DNA from: Lacibacter sediminis
GTDB lineage: Bacteria > Bacteroidota > Bacteroidia > Chitinophagales > Chitinophagaceae
Reading direction: 5' to 3'
Assembly: GCF_014168535.1 (NCBI RefSeq)
Contig: NZ_CP060007.1
Span: 5,022,001 to 5,086,000, forward strand
Length of the DNA stretch: 64,000 nucleotides
How positions within the stretch are numbered: position 1 is the stretch's first letter; each line of letters starts with the position of its first letter. Made by a program: the position numbers and the translations under genes. Of this stretch, positions 44,296 to 53,739 are shown in pieces. The notes under the pieces are model-generated. The model searched no databases and had not been told where the DNA came from. It worked only from the letters and a program-made list of their open reading frames with translations.

Positions 44296-46374
44296 TTATT
44301 TTGTTGTCATTTGCATAACCAATTGGTAACAGATCTGGATATAAGGATCAGTAGAAATAAGTTCTTTTGTTTCTTCGTCTGATTCAGTGAGCCACTCACT
44401 TGCTTTCAATCGCTGCTTTCTTAATTGATGATTATCGACTGTAAAAACTGAAGCAGGCTGATACTCTTCAAAGAAAAGAATATACTCCTGCTGTTTCTTT
44501 TTCAGCATCAGCATGTCATCAAGCTTCAATGATATTTCTTTCAGCTGTTCAATTGATTTCAGCCACAACACATATTCTTTTACTTTTTTAAAGTAGGTGG
44601 ATGTATCAGTTGTTGAAAGAGCAACCTGCGTTAATTTTTCTTTACCTGTTGCTGCCAGTGGCTTGTAATATTTATTTGGCTCAATGGATGTGAGTTTGAA
44701 CGAAGTTGTTTTGTCCTTCTCTTTTTCTCCAATTGATTGCAGCAGATCAGGCAACACAACATCGGGTTGCACACCTTGTTGCTGTGCGGTTGTACCGGTA
44801 AGCCTGTATAAAGCAGACGTTGTTATTTTCAAATAGCTTTCAGCCTTTACCTTACTGAATGTTTCATTGGTAACAGTTGTATCAAGTGGAAAAATGATCT
44901 GCCCCGTTGATTTTCCGTATGTAGTTGTACCGGCTATCACTGCACGGTTATAATCCTGCATGGTTGCTGAAAAGGTTTCTGAAGCCGATGCACTGTATCC
45001 ATTCACCATTACCAACAATGGTCCATCAAAAATGCGCCCGCTGTTGACATCTTTCAAGGTATAAGGTTTGGGCTCTTTTGTTTTTAATTGAGCCACCGGA
45101 CCACCATCAATAAAAATTCCTGCGAGATCAACCGCTTCTTGCAAAGAACCTCCACCATTAAAACGGATATCAATAATAAGACCTTCAATATTTTCCTTTT
45201 TAAGTTTGATGATCTCTTTCGCTACATCATTGGCGCAACCATTGATACCGGCGCTTGTATTTTCCCAATCAAAATAAAAATCAGGAATTGAAATATAACC
45301 GATATTTTTTGTTCCTTTCAGCACATATCCCTGTACAACATCTTCTTCATCTTCTTCTGTTGAGAAACGTTCTTTATAAAGTGTGACTACTCTTGTTGTG
45401 CCATCAGGTTTTTTAACCGTTACAAGAAGTTTGTCTGACTTCATTTCACTCATTACGCTATCAACTACCAACATAGCAGAGGTGCCGGTTTGTACAACTT
45501 GTTTACCGGGTTCCTGTATGGCAACAATTTTATCACCGGGGTTAATGGCTCCGCTTTTAAATGCCGAACTTCCCGGTTGCAACCGATCAATCACAACATC
45601 GCCATTTTCGTCTTGATCCAACTCAAAACCAAAACGTTTGGGTGTTTGTCCAACTCCTTCATCAAAGCTTTCTTTTTCTTCTTCAGGCAAAAACACAGTA
45701 TGAGGATCGTAACAGTTAGCCAATACCTTGCAGAAAAGATTACTGATAACTTCTTCGTTACGACCCGGTACTTGGGCTGTTGTCATCTTCTTTTGCGAAG
45801 ATGTTTGTATCCGTTTCCGGAAAACATTTTCCAAACTGTCGATCAGTTTTTTTTGCGTAGCCCGCTCAGGAAACTCAGCAAGAATATCGGTTATCAGATC
45901 CAGCGTTTGCCACTTTACCTGTTTATAGAGCTTTTGTTGTTTTGCAGTAACTGACACAGAAAACGAGCTGTCGTCTTTCAACACAATTTTATCAGGTGCA
46001 GAAAAGTTGAAAGGCGTTTTGCAAATAAGTTGAATAAGCGAGTCGTTTTCACGAACACGTTTCTTCATGATGGAAGCAGCTGTTTGCAGGAAATTTGTTT
46101 TGCGTTGAAGAATCTCTTCATCAAGTGTATTTCTGAAAGCTGAAAGTGTTGCAATATCATCGGCCTGGAAAATAAGATGATCTTTATCGGCCGCAGCAAT
46201 GAATTGTTGAAATAAATATTGACTGAATGCATCATTCAATGGCTTTGGTTGAATGTGAAATTTCTCCACCATTCTTGTAATAAGAAAAGCCTGTTGCATT
46301 GCTTTTGGAAAATCCTGGGCACGAACCGTAAAGATGTTTGTAACAAAAAGGAGGATCAGCAATAAACCCTTCAT
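44296..46374 (-). CDS. Tail-specific periplasmic protease (S41, Tsp/Prc-like)
   Basis: A 692-residue protein with a signal peptide (MKGLLLILLFVTNIFTVRA). An N-terminal helical Tsp domain (about 20-230) contains FLITRMVEKFHIQPKPLND and DKDHLIFQADDI. A PDZ domain (about 235-330) has GFELDQDENGDVVIDRLQPG. The S41 core has DIRFNGGGSLQEAVDLAG, the catalytic Ser region GYSASASETF and the base Lys in TYGKSTGQ. A C-terminal helical region follows. Such proteases degrade or trim periplasmic proteins from their C-termini. It heads a probable three-gene operon with the helical protein and the archaemetzincin lipoprotein. Confidence 0.93.
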   Translation of the reverse strand: MKGLLLILLFVTNIFTVRAQDFPKAMQQAFLITRMVEKFHIQPKPLNDAFSQYLFQQFIAAADKDHLIFQADDIATLSAFRNTLDEEILQRKTNFLQTAASIMKKRVRENDSLIQLICKTPFNFSAPDKIVLKDDSSFSVSVTAKQQKLYKQVKWQTLDLITDILAEFPERATQKKLIDSLENVFRKRIQTSSQKKMTTAQVPGRNEEVISNLFCKVLANCYDPHTVFLPEEEKESFDEGVGQTPKRFGFELDQDENGDVVIDRLQPGSSAFKSGAINPGDKIVAIQEPGKQVVQTGTSAMLVVDSVMSEMKSDKLLVTVKKPDGTTRVVTLYKERFSTEEDEEDVVQGYVLKGTKNIGYISIPDFYFDWENTSAGINGCANDVAKEIIKLKKENIEGLIIDIRFNGGGSLQEAVDLAGIFIDGGPVAQLKTKEPKPYTLKDVNSGRIFDGPLLVMVNGYSASASETFSATMQDYNRAVIAGTTTYGKSTGQIIFPLDTTVTNETFSKVKAESYLKITTSALYRLTGTTAQQQGVQPDVVLPDLLQSIGEKEKDKTTSFKLTSIEPNKYYKPLAATGKEKLTQVALSTTDTSTYFKKVKEYVLWLKSIEQLKEISLKLDDMLMLKKKQQEYILFFEEYQPASVFTVDNHQLRKQRLKASEWLTESDEETKELISTDPYIQICYQLVMQMTTK

Positions 46375-46439
46375 TTTAAATGCTGTGTTTTTGGTCAGGA
46401 AAAATAATTGAAATCTCTGGTTTTTTAGGTGATTGTGGA

Positions 46440-48452
46440 TTAATAATCGACCAGTTTTTGCAACACTTCGTGCAGTCTTGCTTTTGCCAAGAAGTTTTGT
46501 TCCAGTTCAATATTGAAAGGAATAGGTGTATCCAAACTTGCACAACGCATCACCGGTGCATCCAGTAATTCAAAACAATGCTCAGCGATCCATGCTGCAA
46601 TTTCACCACCAATACCACCGATCAACGTGTCTTCATGCAACAATAACACACGACCGGTGCGTTGCACGGCTGCACGGATGGCTGCATAATCCAACGGAGC
46701 AAGCGAACGTAAGTCGAGTATGTCAATTGAAATTTCCGGATGCTCGGCTGCATAATCTTCGGCCCAATGCACCGCTGCACCATAAGTAATGATCGCTACT
46801 TCATCACCACTTCTTACATGACGAGCCTTGCCAATTTCAATTTCATAATATTCTTCAGGCACTTGTCCGCTTATTGCACGGTACAATGCTTTGTGTTCAA
46901 AATATAAAACAGGATTGGGATCATTGATGGCAGCGATCAGCAAACCTTTTGCATCCATTGGCGTTGATGGATATACAATTTTCAAACCTGGTGTTTTGGT
47001 AAACCACGCTTCATTGCTTTGCGAGTGAAACGGACCAGCGCCAAGGCCGCCACCTGTGGGCATTCGAATCACTACATCAGCATTTTGTCCCCAGCGGTAA
47101 TGGATCTTGGCGAGATTATTTACGATTTGATTAAAGCCTACTGTAACAAAATCAGCGAACTGCATTTCCATAATGCCTTTGTAACCTTCCAGACTTAAAC
47201 CGAGTGCTGCACCAACAATGGCGCTCTCGCAAATAGGTGTGTTGCGCACACGCTCTTTGCCAAACTCCTGTACAAGCCCTTCTGTTATTTTAAATGCACC
47301 ACCATATTCAGCAATATCCTGTCCCATCAAAACAAGATTGGGATGTTGGGTCATGCTTTGATGAAGGGCTTCTTTGATAGCATCAACGAAACGTTTGTCG
47401 TGAGTGGTGAGTGGTGAGTGGTGAGTGATGTCCGAATGATCGATCTTTACTATCGACTTATTCCTATCGGCTATCGGCTGAAAAAGATCATCCAACTCTT
47501 CTTCCGTATCTACTTCCATTGGCTTCGCTTGATTCGCCAAGAGAAGCTCACTATCAATTAAGTTTTTCAATTCTGCTCGGATCGATATTACATCGTCTTC
47601 TGTTAACACCGCTTCACTCAATAAATAATTTTCATAGTTTTTGATGGGATCTTTTTCTTCCCAAATCTCAAACAAATGCTTGGGTACATATTTTGTGCCG
47701 CTGGCTTCTTCATGTCCACGCATGCGGAAGGTCATACATTCGATCAAATATGGTTTCTGATGTTCGATGCAATATTCACGCACTCCTTTGATAGTATCCA
47801 TCACCGAAAGAATATTATTGCCATAGATCTTCACCCCATCCATGCCATAACCTCTTGCACGTTCCACTAAACTTTCGCAACGGTATTGTTCGTTGGTAGG
47901 TGTGCTCAACCCATAGCCGTTGTTTTCAATGATAAAGATCACGGGCAGATCCCATACAGCAGCCACATTCAATGCTTCATGAAAATCGCCTTCGCTGGTA
48001 CCGCCTTCACCGGTAAACGCAAGCGAAACCTTTTTATCCTTTCTTAATTTATGAGCTAATGCCACCCCATCAGCAATGGCCAGTTGCGGACCGAGATGCG
48101 AGATCATACCACAAACATGATGCTCTTTACTGCCGAAATGAAAACTGCGTTCACGTCCTTTGCTGTACCCTTCTTTGTTACCCTGCCATTGCATAAAGAG
48201 TTTGTGCAGCGGCATATTCCGTGTGGTGAACACACCAAGATTTCGGTGTAAGGGCATGATCCATTCGTCAGAATCCAGCGCTAACGTGGCTCCCACGGCA
48301 ATTGCTTCCTGGCCAATTCCACTAAACCATTTGCTAATTTTTCCCTGCCTGAGCAATAAAAGCATCTTTTCTTCGATTAATCTGGGGTACAGCAAGCTTC
48401 TATAAATACTCGTTAACTCGGTATTGGTAAGGTTTTTGCGTTCGAAGAGCAT
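46440..48452 (-). CDS. Fused E1 alpha-beta of a branched-chain-type 2-oxoacid dehydrogenase
   Basis: A 670-residue protein started at ATG 48452 (a TTG four codons earlier is possible). Residues about 10-325 are E1 alpha: SGIGQEAIAVGA, the thiamine diphosphate motif GEGGTSEGDFHEALN...ENNGYGLS, and FRMRGHEEASGTKY. After a low-complexity linker (about 335-355) come E1 beta residues 356-670: MGQDIAEYGGAFKIT, ICESAIVGAALGLS, MPTGGGLGAGPFHSQSNEAWF and DLRSLAPLD. The GEG variant of the usual GDG is normal in branched-chain E1 alpha chains. The complex converts 2-oxo acids to acyl-CoA with E2 and E3, which are not in this window. The linker is encoded by a 7-bp tandem repeat. Its start is 18 bp from the divergent small exported gene. 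Confidence 0.92.
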   Translation of the reverse strand: MLFERKNLTNTELTSIYRSLLYPRLIEEKMLLLLRQGKISKWFSGIGQEAIAVGATLALDSDEWIMPLHRNLGVFTTRNMPLHKLFMQWQGNKEGYSKGRERSFHFGSKEHHVCGMISHLGPQLAIADGVALAHKLRKDKKVSLAFTGEGGTSEGDFHEALNVAAVWDLPVIFIIENNGYGLSTPTNEQYRCESLVERARGYGMDGVKIYGNNILSVMDTIKGVREYCIEHQKPYLIECMTFRMRGHEEASGTKYVPKHLFEIWEEKDPIKNYENYLLSEAVLTEDDVISIRAELKNLIDSELLLANQAKPMEVDTEEELDDLFQPIADRNKSIVKIDHSDITHHSPLTTHDKRFVDAIKEALHQSMTQHPNLVLMGQDIAEYGGAFKITEGLVQEFGKERVRNTPICESAIVGAALGLSLEGYKGIMEMQFADFVTVGFNQIVNNLAKIHYRWGQNADVVIRMPTGGGLGAGPFHSQSNEAWFTKTPGLKIVYPSTPMDAKGLLIAAINDPNPVLYFEHKALYRAISGQVPEEYYEIEIGKARHVRSGDEVAIITYGAAVHWAEDYAAEHPEISIDILDLRSLAPLDYAAIRAAVQRTGRVLLLHEDTLIGGIGGEIAAWIAEHCFELLDAPVMRCASLDTPIPFNIELEQNFLAKARLHEVLQKLVDY
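47401..47428. repeat. Four copies of a 7-bp tandem repeat (TGAGTGG) in the E1 fusion linker
   Basis: The plus strand reads TGAGTGG three times and then TGAGTGA. On the coding strand it gives the linker peptide ITHHSPLTTH between the E1 alpha and beta parts. Because the unit is not a multiple of three, gain or loss of one copy would shift the frame and separate the two halves. Confidence 0.9.
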
Positions 48453-48470
48453 TTTAAAATTCAATATCTG

Positions 48471-48848
48471 ATGAGAAACAAAGTTCAGGTTTCGTTCTGT
48501 TTAAAAAAGGATTTTCTTTTACTAATGTTTGTAATCGGTTGCCAGCTTCCGGCAACGATAAGGGCACAAGGTCAATCTGCCGAGAACAGCAATACCAAAG
48601 TCATTATTAAATCAGCTGAATTAAAGGTGAAACAGCAGGGCAGTAACTGGCAATTTGCCTTTCCCCGCATTCAGTTCAGGTCAGCACTGAAAGTGACCAA
48701 CAGTAATGGAGCTGTGGTAAAAGCAGTAATGGTTGATGAAGGATTGGAAGCCATCAATGTTTCACTCAACAATCTGCCCAAAGGCATTTATCAATGTGTG
48801 TTGGAAAACCGCACGCAACGGTTTGCAGCCAGAGTAATGGTTCGTTAA
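48471..48848 (+). CDS. Small exported protein resembling a T9SS-type C-terminal domain
   Basis: A 125-residue protein. A hydrophobic segment at about 14-31 (DFLLLMFVIGCQLPATIRAQ) is the signal peptide; the start may be later than the annotated ATG. The mature part of about 90 residues is beta-rich and ends LPKGIYQCVLENRTQRFAARVMVR, which resembles the last strands of type IX sorting domains (GIYxVxL...KVMVR). No other domain is present, so it would be a stand-alone CTD-like protein. It is divergent from the E1 gene (18 bp between starts) and convergent with the holin-like gene (1 bp). Confidence 0.65.
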   Translation: MRNKVQVSFCLKKDFLLLMFVIGCQLPATIRAQGQSAENSNTKVIIKSAELKVKQQGSNWQFAFPRIQFRSALKVTNSNGAVVKAVMVDEGLEAINVSLNNLPKGIYQCVLENRTQRFAARVMVR

Positions 48849-48849
48849 T

Positions 48850-49209
48850 TTATTTATTCTCCTTCCCTTCTTCTTTCAACACCATCTTGTGTACAATGGA
48901 GTTGATGATGGATAAACAGATGCTGAACAGTAATGCATACCAAAAGCCATCAACAATAAATCCTTTTACAAAATAAGCATCGAGCAGGATGATACAGGCG
49001 TTGATCACAAACAGGAACAAGCCTAATGTAAAGATGGTGGCAGGCAACGTAAACAGTACAAGAATAGGTTTCACCACCGCATCGAGCAGTGCTAACACAA
49101 ATGCCACTGCAATTGCCGTAAAGAAATGATTGATGCTGATACCTGGTAACAGGTAAGCTAATACAAAGGCGTTAACAGCGGTAATTAGAACTTTTAAGAC
49201 AAACTTCAT
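48850..49209 (-). CDS. Phage holin 4-2 / YvlD-family membrane protein
   Basis: A 119-residue protein with four hydrophobic helices. The family phrase FVLALLDAVVKPILVLFTLPATIFTLGLFLFVINA covers helices 2 and 3, and the protein ends in a charged tail (KEEGKENK). Despite the family name these are usually chromosomal inner-membrane proteins of unknown function, not phage holins; no phage genes are nearby. Confidence 0.88.
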   Translation of the reverse strand: MKFVLKVLITAVNAFVLAYLLPGISINHFFTAIAVAFVLALLDAVVKPILVLFTLPATIFTLGLFLFVINACIILLDAYFVKGFIVDGFWYALLFSICLSIINSIVHKMVLKEEGKENK

Positions 49210-49283
49210 ACGTTATTGCTTTCTGATAAAGGAAACTAAAGATACTATTTACTGCTAATGATTTTCCAAATTATATAAATGTA

Positions 49284-49317
49284 AAACCGGCTTGCTTAAT
49301 TGAAAGCAAGCCGGTTT
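49284..49317 (-). terminator. Intrinsic terminator after the TonB-dependent receptor gene
   Basis: A perfect 14-bp stem (AAACCGGCTTGCTT with its reverse complement) around the 6-base loop AATTGA lies 20 bp after the receptor stop. On the minus strand the stem ends in TTTTA. Confidence 0.9.
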
Positions 49318-49337
49318 GTATATACCTATCAGTTGAA

Positions 49338-52166
49338 TTACTTGATGTTAAATGAAACCCGTGCAAAGACAAACCTTCCGTTAAATCCCATTTGCTGTAC
49401 ACGACGACTGTACATAAATCTTCCTAACGACATGTTGCTTGAATGTTTGTGCAGATCCTGGTATTCATCAAACAGATTATTTGCACCGGCAGTAACTGTA
49501 AAGAACTTGCCTATCTCATAACTCACAGAAATATCTGTTACCGTTTTTGGTGCAAACTCCTGGTCAAGCGTTTCACGTTGATTATTATTAAATGCATTCA
49601 TTGGAAAAGCACCCGGGTTAGCAGGATTTATACTTGGATCGAGATAAGTAACTTTTCCAAAATAGGCCGTACGCAACATTACCCCTAGTTTTTTGAACTT
49701 ATAATTCAACATAAAACTTGCTTTTGATTGTGGGTTGGCCACTTCAATACGACTTTGATCTTCACGATTAAAATAATTACCGAGCTGACCACTGTTGATC
49801 AAAACCTGGCTTGCTTTGATGATCGGCTTTCCATCTGCACCTTTACGAACTTCGTTCTTAATAAATGTTGCCGCCGCTGTAAAACGGAATTTATGTTCTC
49901 TTGCAATGTTGAATGAATAATTCACCACCGCTTCTATTCCTTTGTTACGTGTATCAATTGCATTGGTAAAGAAGTTGGCTGTTTGTGCACCTGCTGCACT
50001 TAGCAAAGCCTGCAATGCAGGATCGTTACCACCGTTAAAATTGTTGGTTAATACAATTCTGTTATCGATCTCAATAATATAACCATCCACTGTTATTTCA
50101 AGACCGGTAAACGGTTTTGCTGTAATGCCTGCACTATAGTTTCTGCTTGTTTCCTGTTTTAATTCCGGTATACCAAGAATTTTTGCAGGTGCACTTCCAT
50201 TTGGAAATGTTCCGCTTTCAGTTGCTACTAATCCACCCGGGCCTGAAACAAACAACGTGTTTGTTTTTGCATAAAAACGTTGCTGCATACTTGGTGCTCT
50301 GAAACCTGAACTTGCTGCTGCACGGATTGTAAACTTATCGGCGATCTTATAACGGGAAGCGAGTTTGTAATTCAACGTGCTGCCAAAGTCGCTGTAGTTT
50401 TCAAAACGCAATGCTCCTTCAACCATCCACTCTCTTGTGAAATCCTGCTCCACATCAGCATACAATGCAATGTTATTTCTGCTGAAAGTTCCTGCAAACG
50501 GAGGTGTAAAGCCTGCAAATACCTGTGCGCCTGCTGCTGCACCGGACGGTACGTCGTAATTCCTGTAGGATGATTCCTCGCCGGCTTTCTGTCCGTACTG
50601 ATCAACCCTCAGTTCAGAACCAAATGCCAGATTCATGCCATGCAGTACATTAAAATTCCTGCTGAAATCGATATTGGAAGTGATCTGTTGAAACTTCAAT
50701 TCACCTGCATTAAATTTTGTTTGAGCATTGGTTGGTGTTTGCACAGCAAACTGCGAATAGTTCACAGAATTATCAACCGTAAAACCAAATGTGTTTACAC
50801 CAAAGGTTTCACTGAAGCTTGCATTCCATTGTCCCACTTTTCCTTCAAATGCTGCGGATATAGAATAATCCTGGATGTTTGTTTGAATGAGCGGAAGAAA
50901 TCCTTCAGGATAAAGTTCTAACGCTTCACCTCTGTAAGTTGAACCTGCACCGCTGAATACTGAACTCGGGTATCTGTAAAAACCTGCGGCCTCACCATTT
51001 TTCTTATTGTATCCACCAAACACATTCAGGTTCCAGCCACCACCTAACGGAAACTGGCTGTTAACCATCAAAGAACCACCGGCAATTTTAGAGTTACCGA
51101 TACGCATGTCAAATGTATTACGGTTGGTTCCTCTTGCTGCCATGATGCTGTCGTCTTTATTTTGTCCTCCAACCGATGGATAGATCTGTCCTGTGTATGT
51201 GCCGGTGCGGTTACTGAAATCACGCAGATTGTATTCACCACTGAAATTCATGTACCCTTGATTTTTAAATCCAATACCATAATTCAATCCGGCCTGGAAC
51301 GTACCACCATCATTCACCTTTTGATCGGGAGCCTCGCCTCTGTTTGTGGTTTTAAATAATGCATAATCTTTTGGGTAAGCAGTAATATTTTGTCCGTATG
51401 AAACACTGCCATTCAGAATGCCTGTACTTTTTTTCAATACAATATTTATTACACCTGCTATGGCATCGCTACCATATTGTGCTGCTGCACCATCACGTAA
51501 TACTTCCACACGTTCAATTGCGGTTACCGGAATTGCACTCAGATCTGTTCCCACCTGTCCACGGTTTACAGTCCCGTTTACGTTTACCAATGCACTTTGG
51601 TGACGTCGTTTTCCGTTGATCAAAACAAGGATCTGATCTGTACCCAAACCTCTTAGTTGAGCGGGATCCACATGATCTGTTCCATCAGCAATAGTTTGTC
51701 GGCTACTTTGAAAGGATGGCGCAACATAAGTAAGTATCTGGTTCAGATCTGTCTGCCCCACCTGGTTAGCAATTTGCGTGATGGGGATGATGTCAACCGC
51801 AACCGGTGTCTCAGTTCTTGTTCGGCTAAGATTGCGGCTGCCAACCACAACAATATCGGTTAACTGTTCTGTTGGTACGAGCGAAATTTCAAGTCCTGAT
51901 GTTACAGAAGAAATAGCAATGTCTTTGCTTTCATAACCTACATAACTTATGGTGATTGTTTTTGCCTGGTCAGAAACAGACAACGAAAACTCACCGGCCG
52001 TATTGGTGCTTGTTCCTCCCGTTCCTCCCTTTACCACAACGGATGCGCCTTGCAGTGGTTGCTTTGTTTTGTAGTCTTTAACCGTACCGGTAATAACTTT
52101 TTGTGCCACAGAAAAGATTGGCAGAAATAATAACACGATGTAGAAGATTCTCTTGCTCATATGCAT
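49338..52166 (-). CDS. TonB-dependent receptor with carboxypeptidase-like N-domain
   Basis: A 942-residue outer-membrane protein. The signal peptide is in MSKRIFYIVLLFLPIFSVAQ (the second Met, at 52160, is equally possible as start). A CarboxypepD_reg-like domain (about 24-105) has GTVKDYKTKQPLQGASV and ISYVGYES. The plug domain (about 110-230) has QLRGLGTDQILVLINGKRR and ERVEVLRDGAAAQYGSDAIAG. The 22-strand barrel follows, ending in YSRRVQQMGFNGRFVFARVSFNIK. No SusD-like gene is adjacent and the N-domain lacks SusC-specific features, so a siderophore, vitamin or similar substrate is at least as likely as a glycan. It is transcribed alone, ended by the hairpin downstream. Confidence 0.94.
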   Translation of the reverse strand: MHMSKRIFYIVLLFLPIFSVAQKVITGTVKDYKTKQPLQGASVVVKGGTGGTSTNTAGEFSLSVSDQAKTITISYVGYESKDIAISSVTSGLEISLVPTEQLTDIVVVGSRNLSRTRTETPVAVDIIPITQIANQVGQTDLNQILTYVAPSFQSSRQTIADGTDHVDPAQLRGLGTDQILVLINGKRRHQSALVNVNGTVNRGQVGTDLSAIPVTAIERVEVLRDGAAAQYGSDAIAGVINIVLKKSTGILNGSVSYGQNITAYPKDYALFKTTNRGEAPDQKVNDGGTFQAGLNYGIGFKNQGYMNFSGEYNLRDFSNRTGTYTGQIYPSVGGQNKDDSIMAARGTNRNTFDMRIGNSKIAGGSLMVNSQFPLGGGWNLNVFGGYNKKNGEAAGFYRYPSSVFSGAGSTYRGEALELYPEGFLPLIQTNIQDYSISAAFEGKVGQWNASFSETFGVNTFGFTVDNSVNYSQFAVQTPTNAQTKFNAGELKFQQITSNIDFSRNFNVLHGMNLAFGSELRVDQYGQKAGEESSYRNYDVPSGAAAGAQVFAGFTPPFAGTFSRNNIALYADVEQDFTREWMVEGALRFENYSDFGSTLNYKLASRYKIADKFTIRAAASSGFRAPSMQQRFYAKTNTLFVSGPGGLVATESGTFPNGSAPAKILGIPELKQETSRNYSAGITAKPFTGLEITVDGYIIEIDNRIVLTNNFNGGNDPALQALLSAAGAQTANFFTNAIDTRNKGIEAVVNYSFNIAREHKFRFTAAATFIKNEVRKGADGKPIIKASQVLINSGQLGNYFNREDQSRIEVANPQSKASFMLNYKFKKLGVMLRTAYFGKVTYLDPSINPANPGAFPMNAFNNNQRETLDQEFAPKTVTDISVSYEIGKFFTVTAGANNLFDEYQDLHKHSSNMSLGRFMYSRRVQQMGFNGRFVFARVSFNIK

Positions 52167-52363
52167 TTGCTTTAGTTAGTGAAATAATAAGGGGACGGAA
52201 CTACAATGTGAATAGAGAGGGGATCAGGTAAGGAGTTTCACACAGATAAGAAACAGCTAATTCCTATATGAAATTTAAGCATTAATAGCCGAAAAAAAAT
52301 GGATAGCTGTTATTTATTTTTCGACGGCATAGAACAGGTATCGGTGAGCAGTATGCGTAAAAA

Positions 52364-52398
52364 ACAAAAGCATCTTACTTTGAGTAAAATGCTTTTGT
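52364..52398 (-). terminator. Intrinsic terminator after the M16 non-catalytic subunit gene
   Basis: ACAAAAGCAT-c-TTACT, loop TTG, AGTAA-a-ATGCTTTTGT: a 15-bp stem with one internal mismatch, 20 bp after the stop of the minus-strand M16 gene. The remaining bases of the gap 52167-52418 show nothing further. Confidence 0.85.
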
Positions 52399-52418
52399 TG
52401 AAGTAGAATAGAAATTCG

Positions 52419-53699
52419 TTACACCACCACCAGTTCATAAAACTTCTCCGGATGTAAATATTTATTCGCCAACTCCTGTAATTCTTTGGCTGAAATGTTT
52501 TTGATGATGTTGACAGATTTATAAAAATACTGTTCATCCAATCCGTTCAGAATTAAATTTTTCCAACGGCCGATGATATGAAACGGTCCGTCGAGATCGC
52601 CAAGGATAGTACCGATTAGATAGTTCTTCACCAGTTGCAGTTCTTCCTCATCCACCAGTTCTTCACGCAGGTCTTTCATTTCATTGTATATCTCAGTGAT
52701 CGTTGCTTCACTTACATCCCTTCCTGCTTCTGTACTCACCATCCATGCAGTTGTAGAAATATGATTGAGAATATAACTGTGAATACCATAGGTATAACCT
52801 TTGTCTTCACGGATATTACTCATCAACCGTGAGCCAAAGAAACCACCAAACAAGGTATTCAACACCTGCACGGGTTGAAAATCGGGGTGATGACGGTTTG
52901 GGAATGGTTGTGCCAAACGAATAGCGCCCTGCACGCCATTGGGATCATTTGCAATTCTGTATTTCTTTTCAACAGCAGGTGTTACCGGGTGAAGAATCGT
53001 TGGAATTTCTTTTTGATTCAACGGCAGTTGACCAATTGTTCTGTTGAGCTCCTGTTGAAAATTGGCAGGTAATAAACCCGCTGCAAAGATGATACACTTG
53101 CCTTCGGTATAATACTTCTTATAATAATCCTGCAACTGTTCCTGCTGCAATGCATCGTAATCTTCTTTGTTGCTGTACACGCCATACGGGTGATCTTTTC
53201 CAAACACATACTCATCAATCAAACGACCGGCAACAAAATCACACTTCTTCAGATTAACCGTTAAACGCTGCTGCATGTTCTGTTTGTAGATATCCAGTTC
53301 ATGCTGCGGATAAATTGCATCAGTGATCATTTCTGCGATCACCGGTAAATGGGTTGCAAAATGACGATCGATGCAATGCAAAACGATATTTGCTGTTTCA
53401 TTATAACAACCACGGCTCAGATGCGAACCATAGTAGTCAAAATGTTCATTGAGTTGAAAAGCTGTTTTGCTTTTTGTTCCGTTCTTAATAAGATAATTGG
53501 TAGCGGCTGCAATATTATTCTGTTGCTCAAACCAATTACCTGCACTGAACACCAGCTCAAGGCTTAATACTTCCTGTGTACCTGCATTTACAGCGTATAC
53601 TTCCACGCCGTTGTCCAGCACATATTTATCGTAAGCTTTTAATTTAAGATCAAATTCTGTGGCGTCTTTTATGATTGGAGCTTGTAGTCTATTTAACAT
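52419..53699 (-). CDS. M16 peptidase-like protein without zinc motif (non-catalytic subunit)
   Basis: A 426-residue M16B-type protein. The position of the HxxEH zinc motif is occupied by AATNYLIKNGT, so it cannot bind zinc in the usual way. It keeps the second-domain substrate-binding motif RLMSNIREDKGYTYGIHS (Arg/Tyr pair) that completes the active site of the partner chain. This division of labour is known for heterodimeric M16B peptidases. The catalytic chain is almost certainly the gene at 55524-56762. No signal peptide is visible, so it is predicted cytosolic. Its start is 40 bp from the divergent polytopic membrane gene. Confidence 0.92.
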   Translation of the reverse strand: MLNRLQAPIIKDATEFDLKLKAYDKYVLDNGVEVYAVNAGTQEVLSLELVFSAGNWFEQQNNIAAATNYLIKNGTKSKTAFQLNEHFDYYGSHLSRGCYNETANIVLHCIDRHFATHLPVIAEMITDAIYPQHELDIYKQNMQQRLTVNLKKCDFVAGRLIDEYVFGKDHPYGVYSNKEDYDALQQEQLQDYYKKYYTEGKCIIFAAGLLPANFQQELNRTIGQLPLNQKEIPTILHPVTPAVEKKYRIANDPNGVQGAIRLAQPFPNRHHPDFQPVQVLNTLFGGFFGSRLMSNIREDKGYTYGIHSYILNHISTTAWMVSTEAGRDVSEATITEIYNEMKDLREELVDEEELQLVKNYLIGTILGDLDGPFHIIGRWKNLILNGLDEQYFYKSVNIIKNISAKELQELANKYLHPEKFYELVVV

Positions 53700-53739
53700 T
53701 CATTATAATTGTGGAGAGCGAAGGTAATTACTTTCTCAA

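Noticed and set aside
45490..45954. A 154-codon plus-strand frame inside the tail-specific protease gene.
   Set aside because: It is the shadow of a well-supported S41 protease on the other strand.
46440..48452. GEG instead of GDG at the thiamine diphosphate motif suggested an inactive E1.
   Set aside because: Branched-chain E1 alpha subunits normally have GEG at this place, and the rest of the motif including the NN pair is present.
48850..49209. Holin-like protein as a sign of a prophage.
   Set aside because: The family is common as an ordinary membrane protein in bacteria, and no capsid, tail, integrase or lysis genes are nearby.
52419..53699. Loss of the HxxEH motif suggested a broken peptidase.
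   Set aside because: The frame is intact and the Arg/Tyr substrate motif is kept, as expected for the non-catalytic chain of M16B heterodimers.
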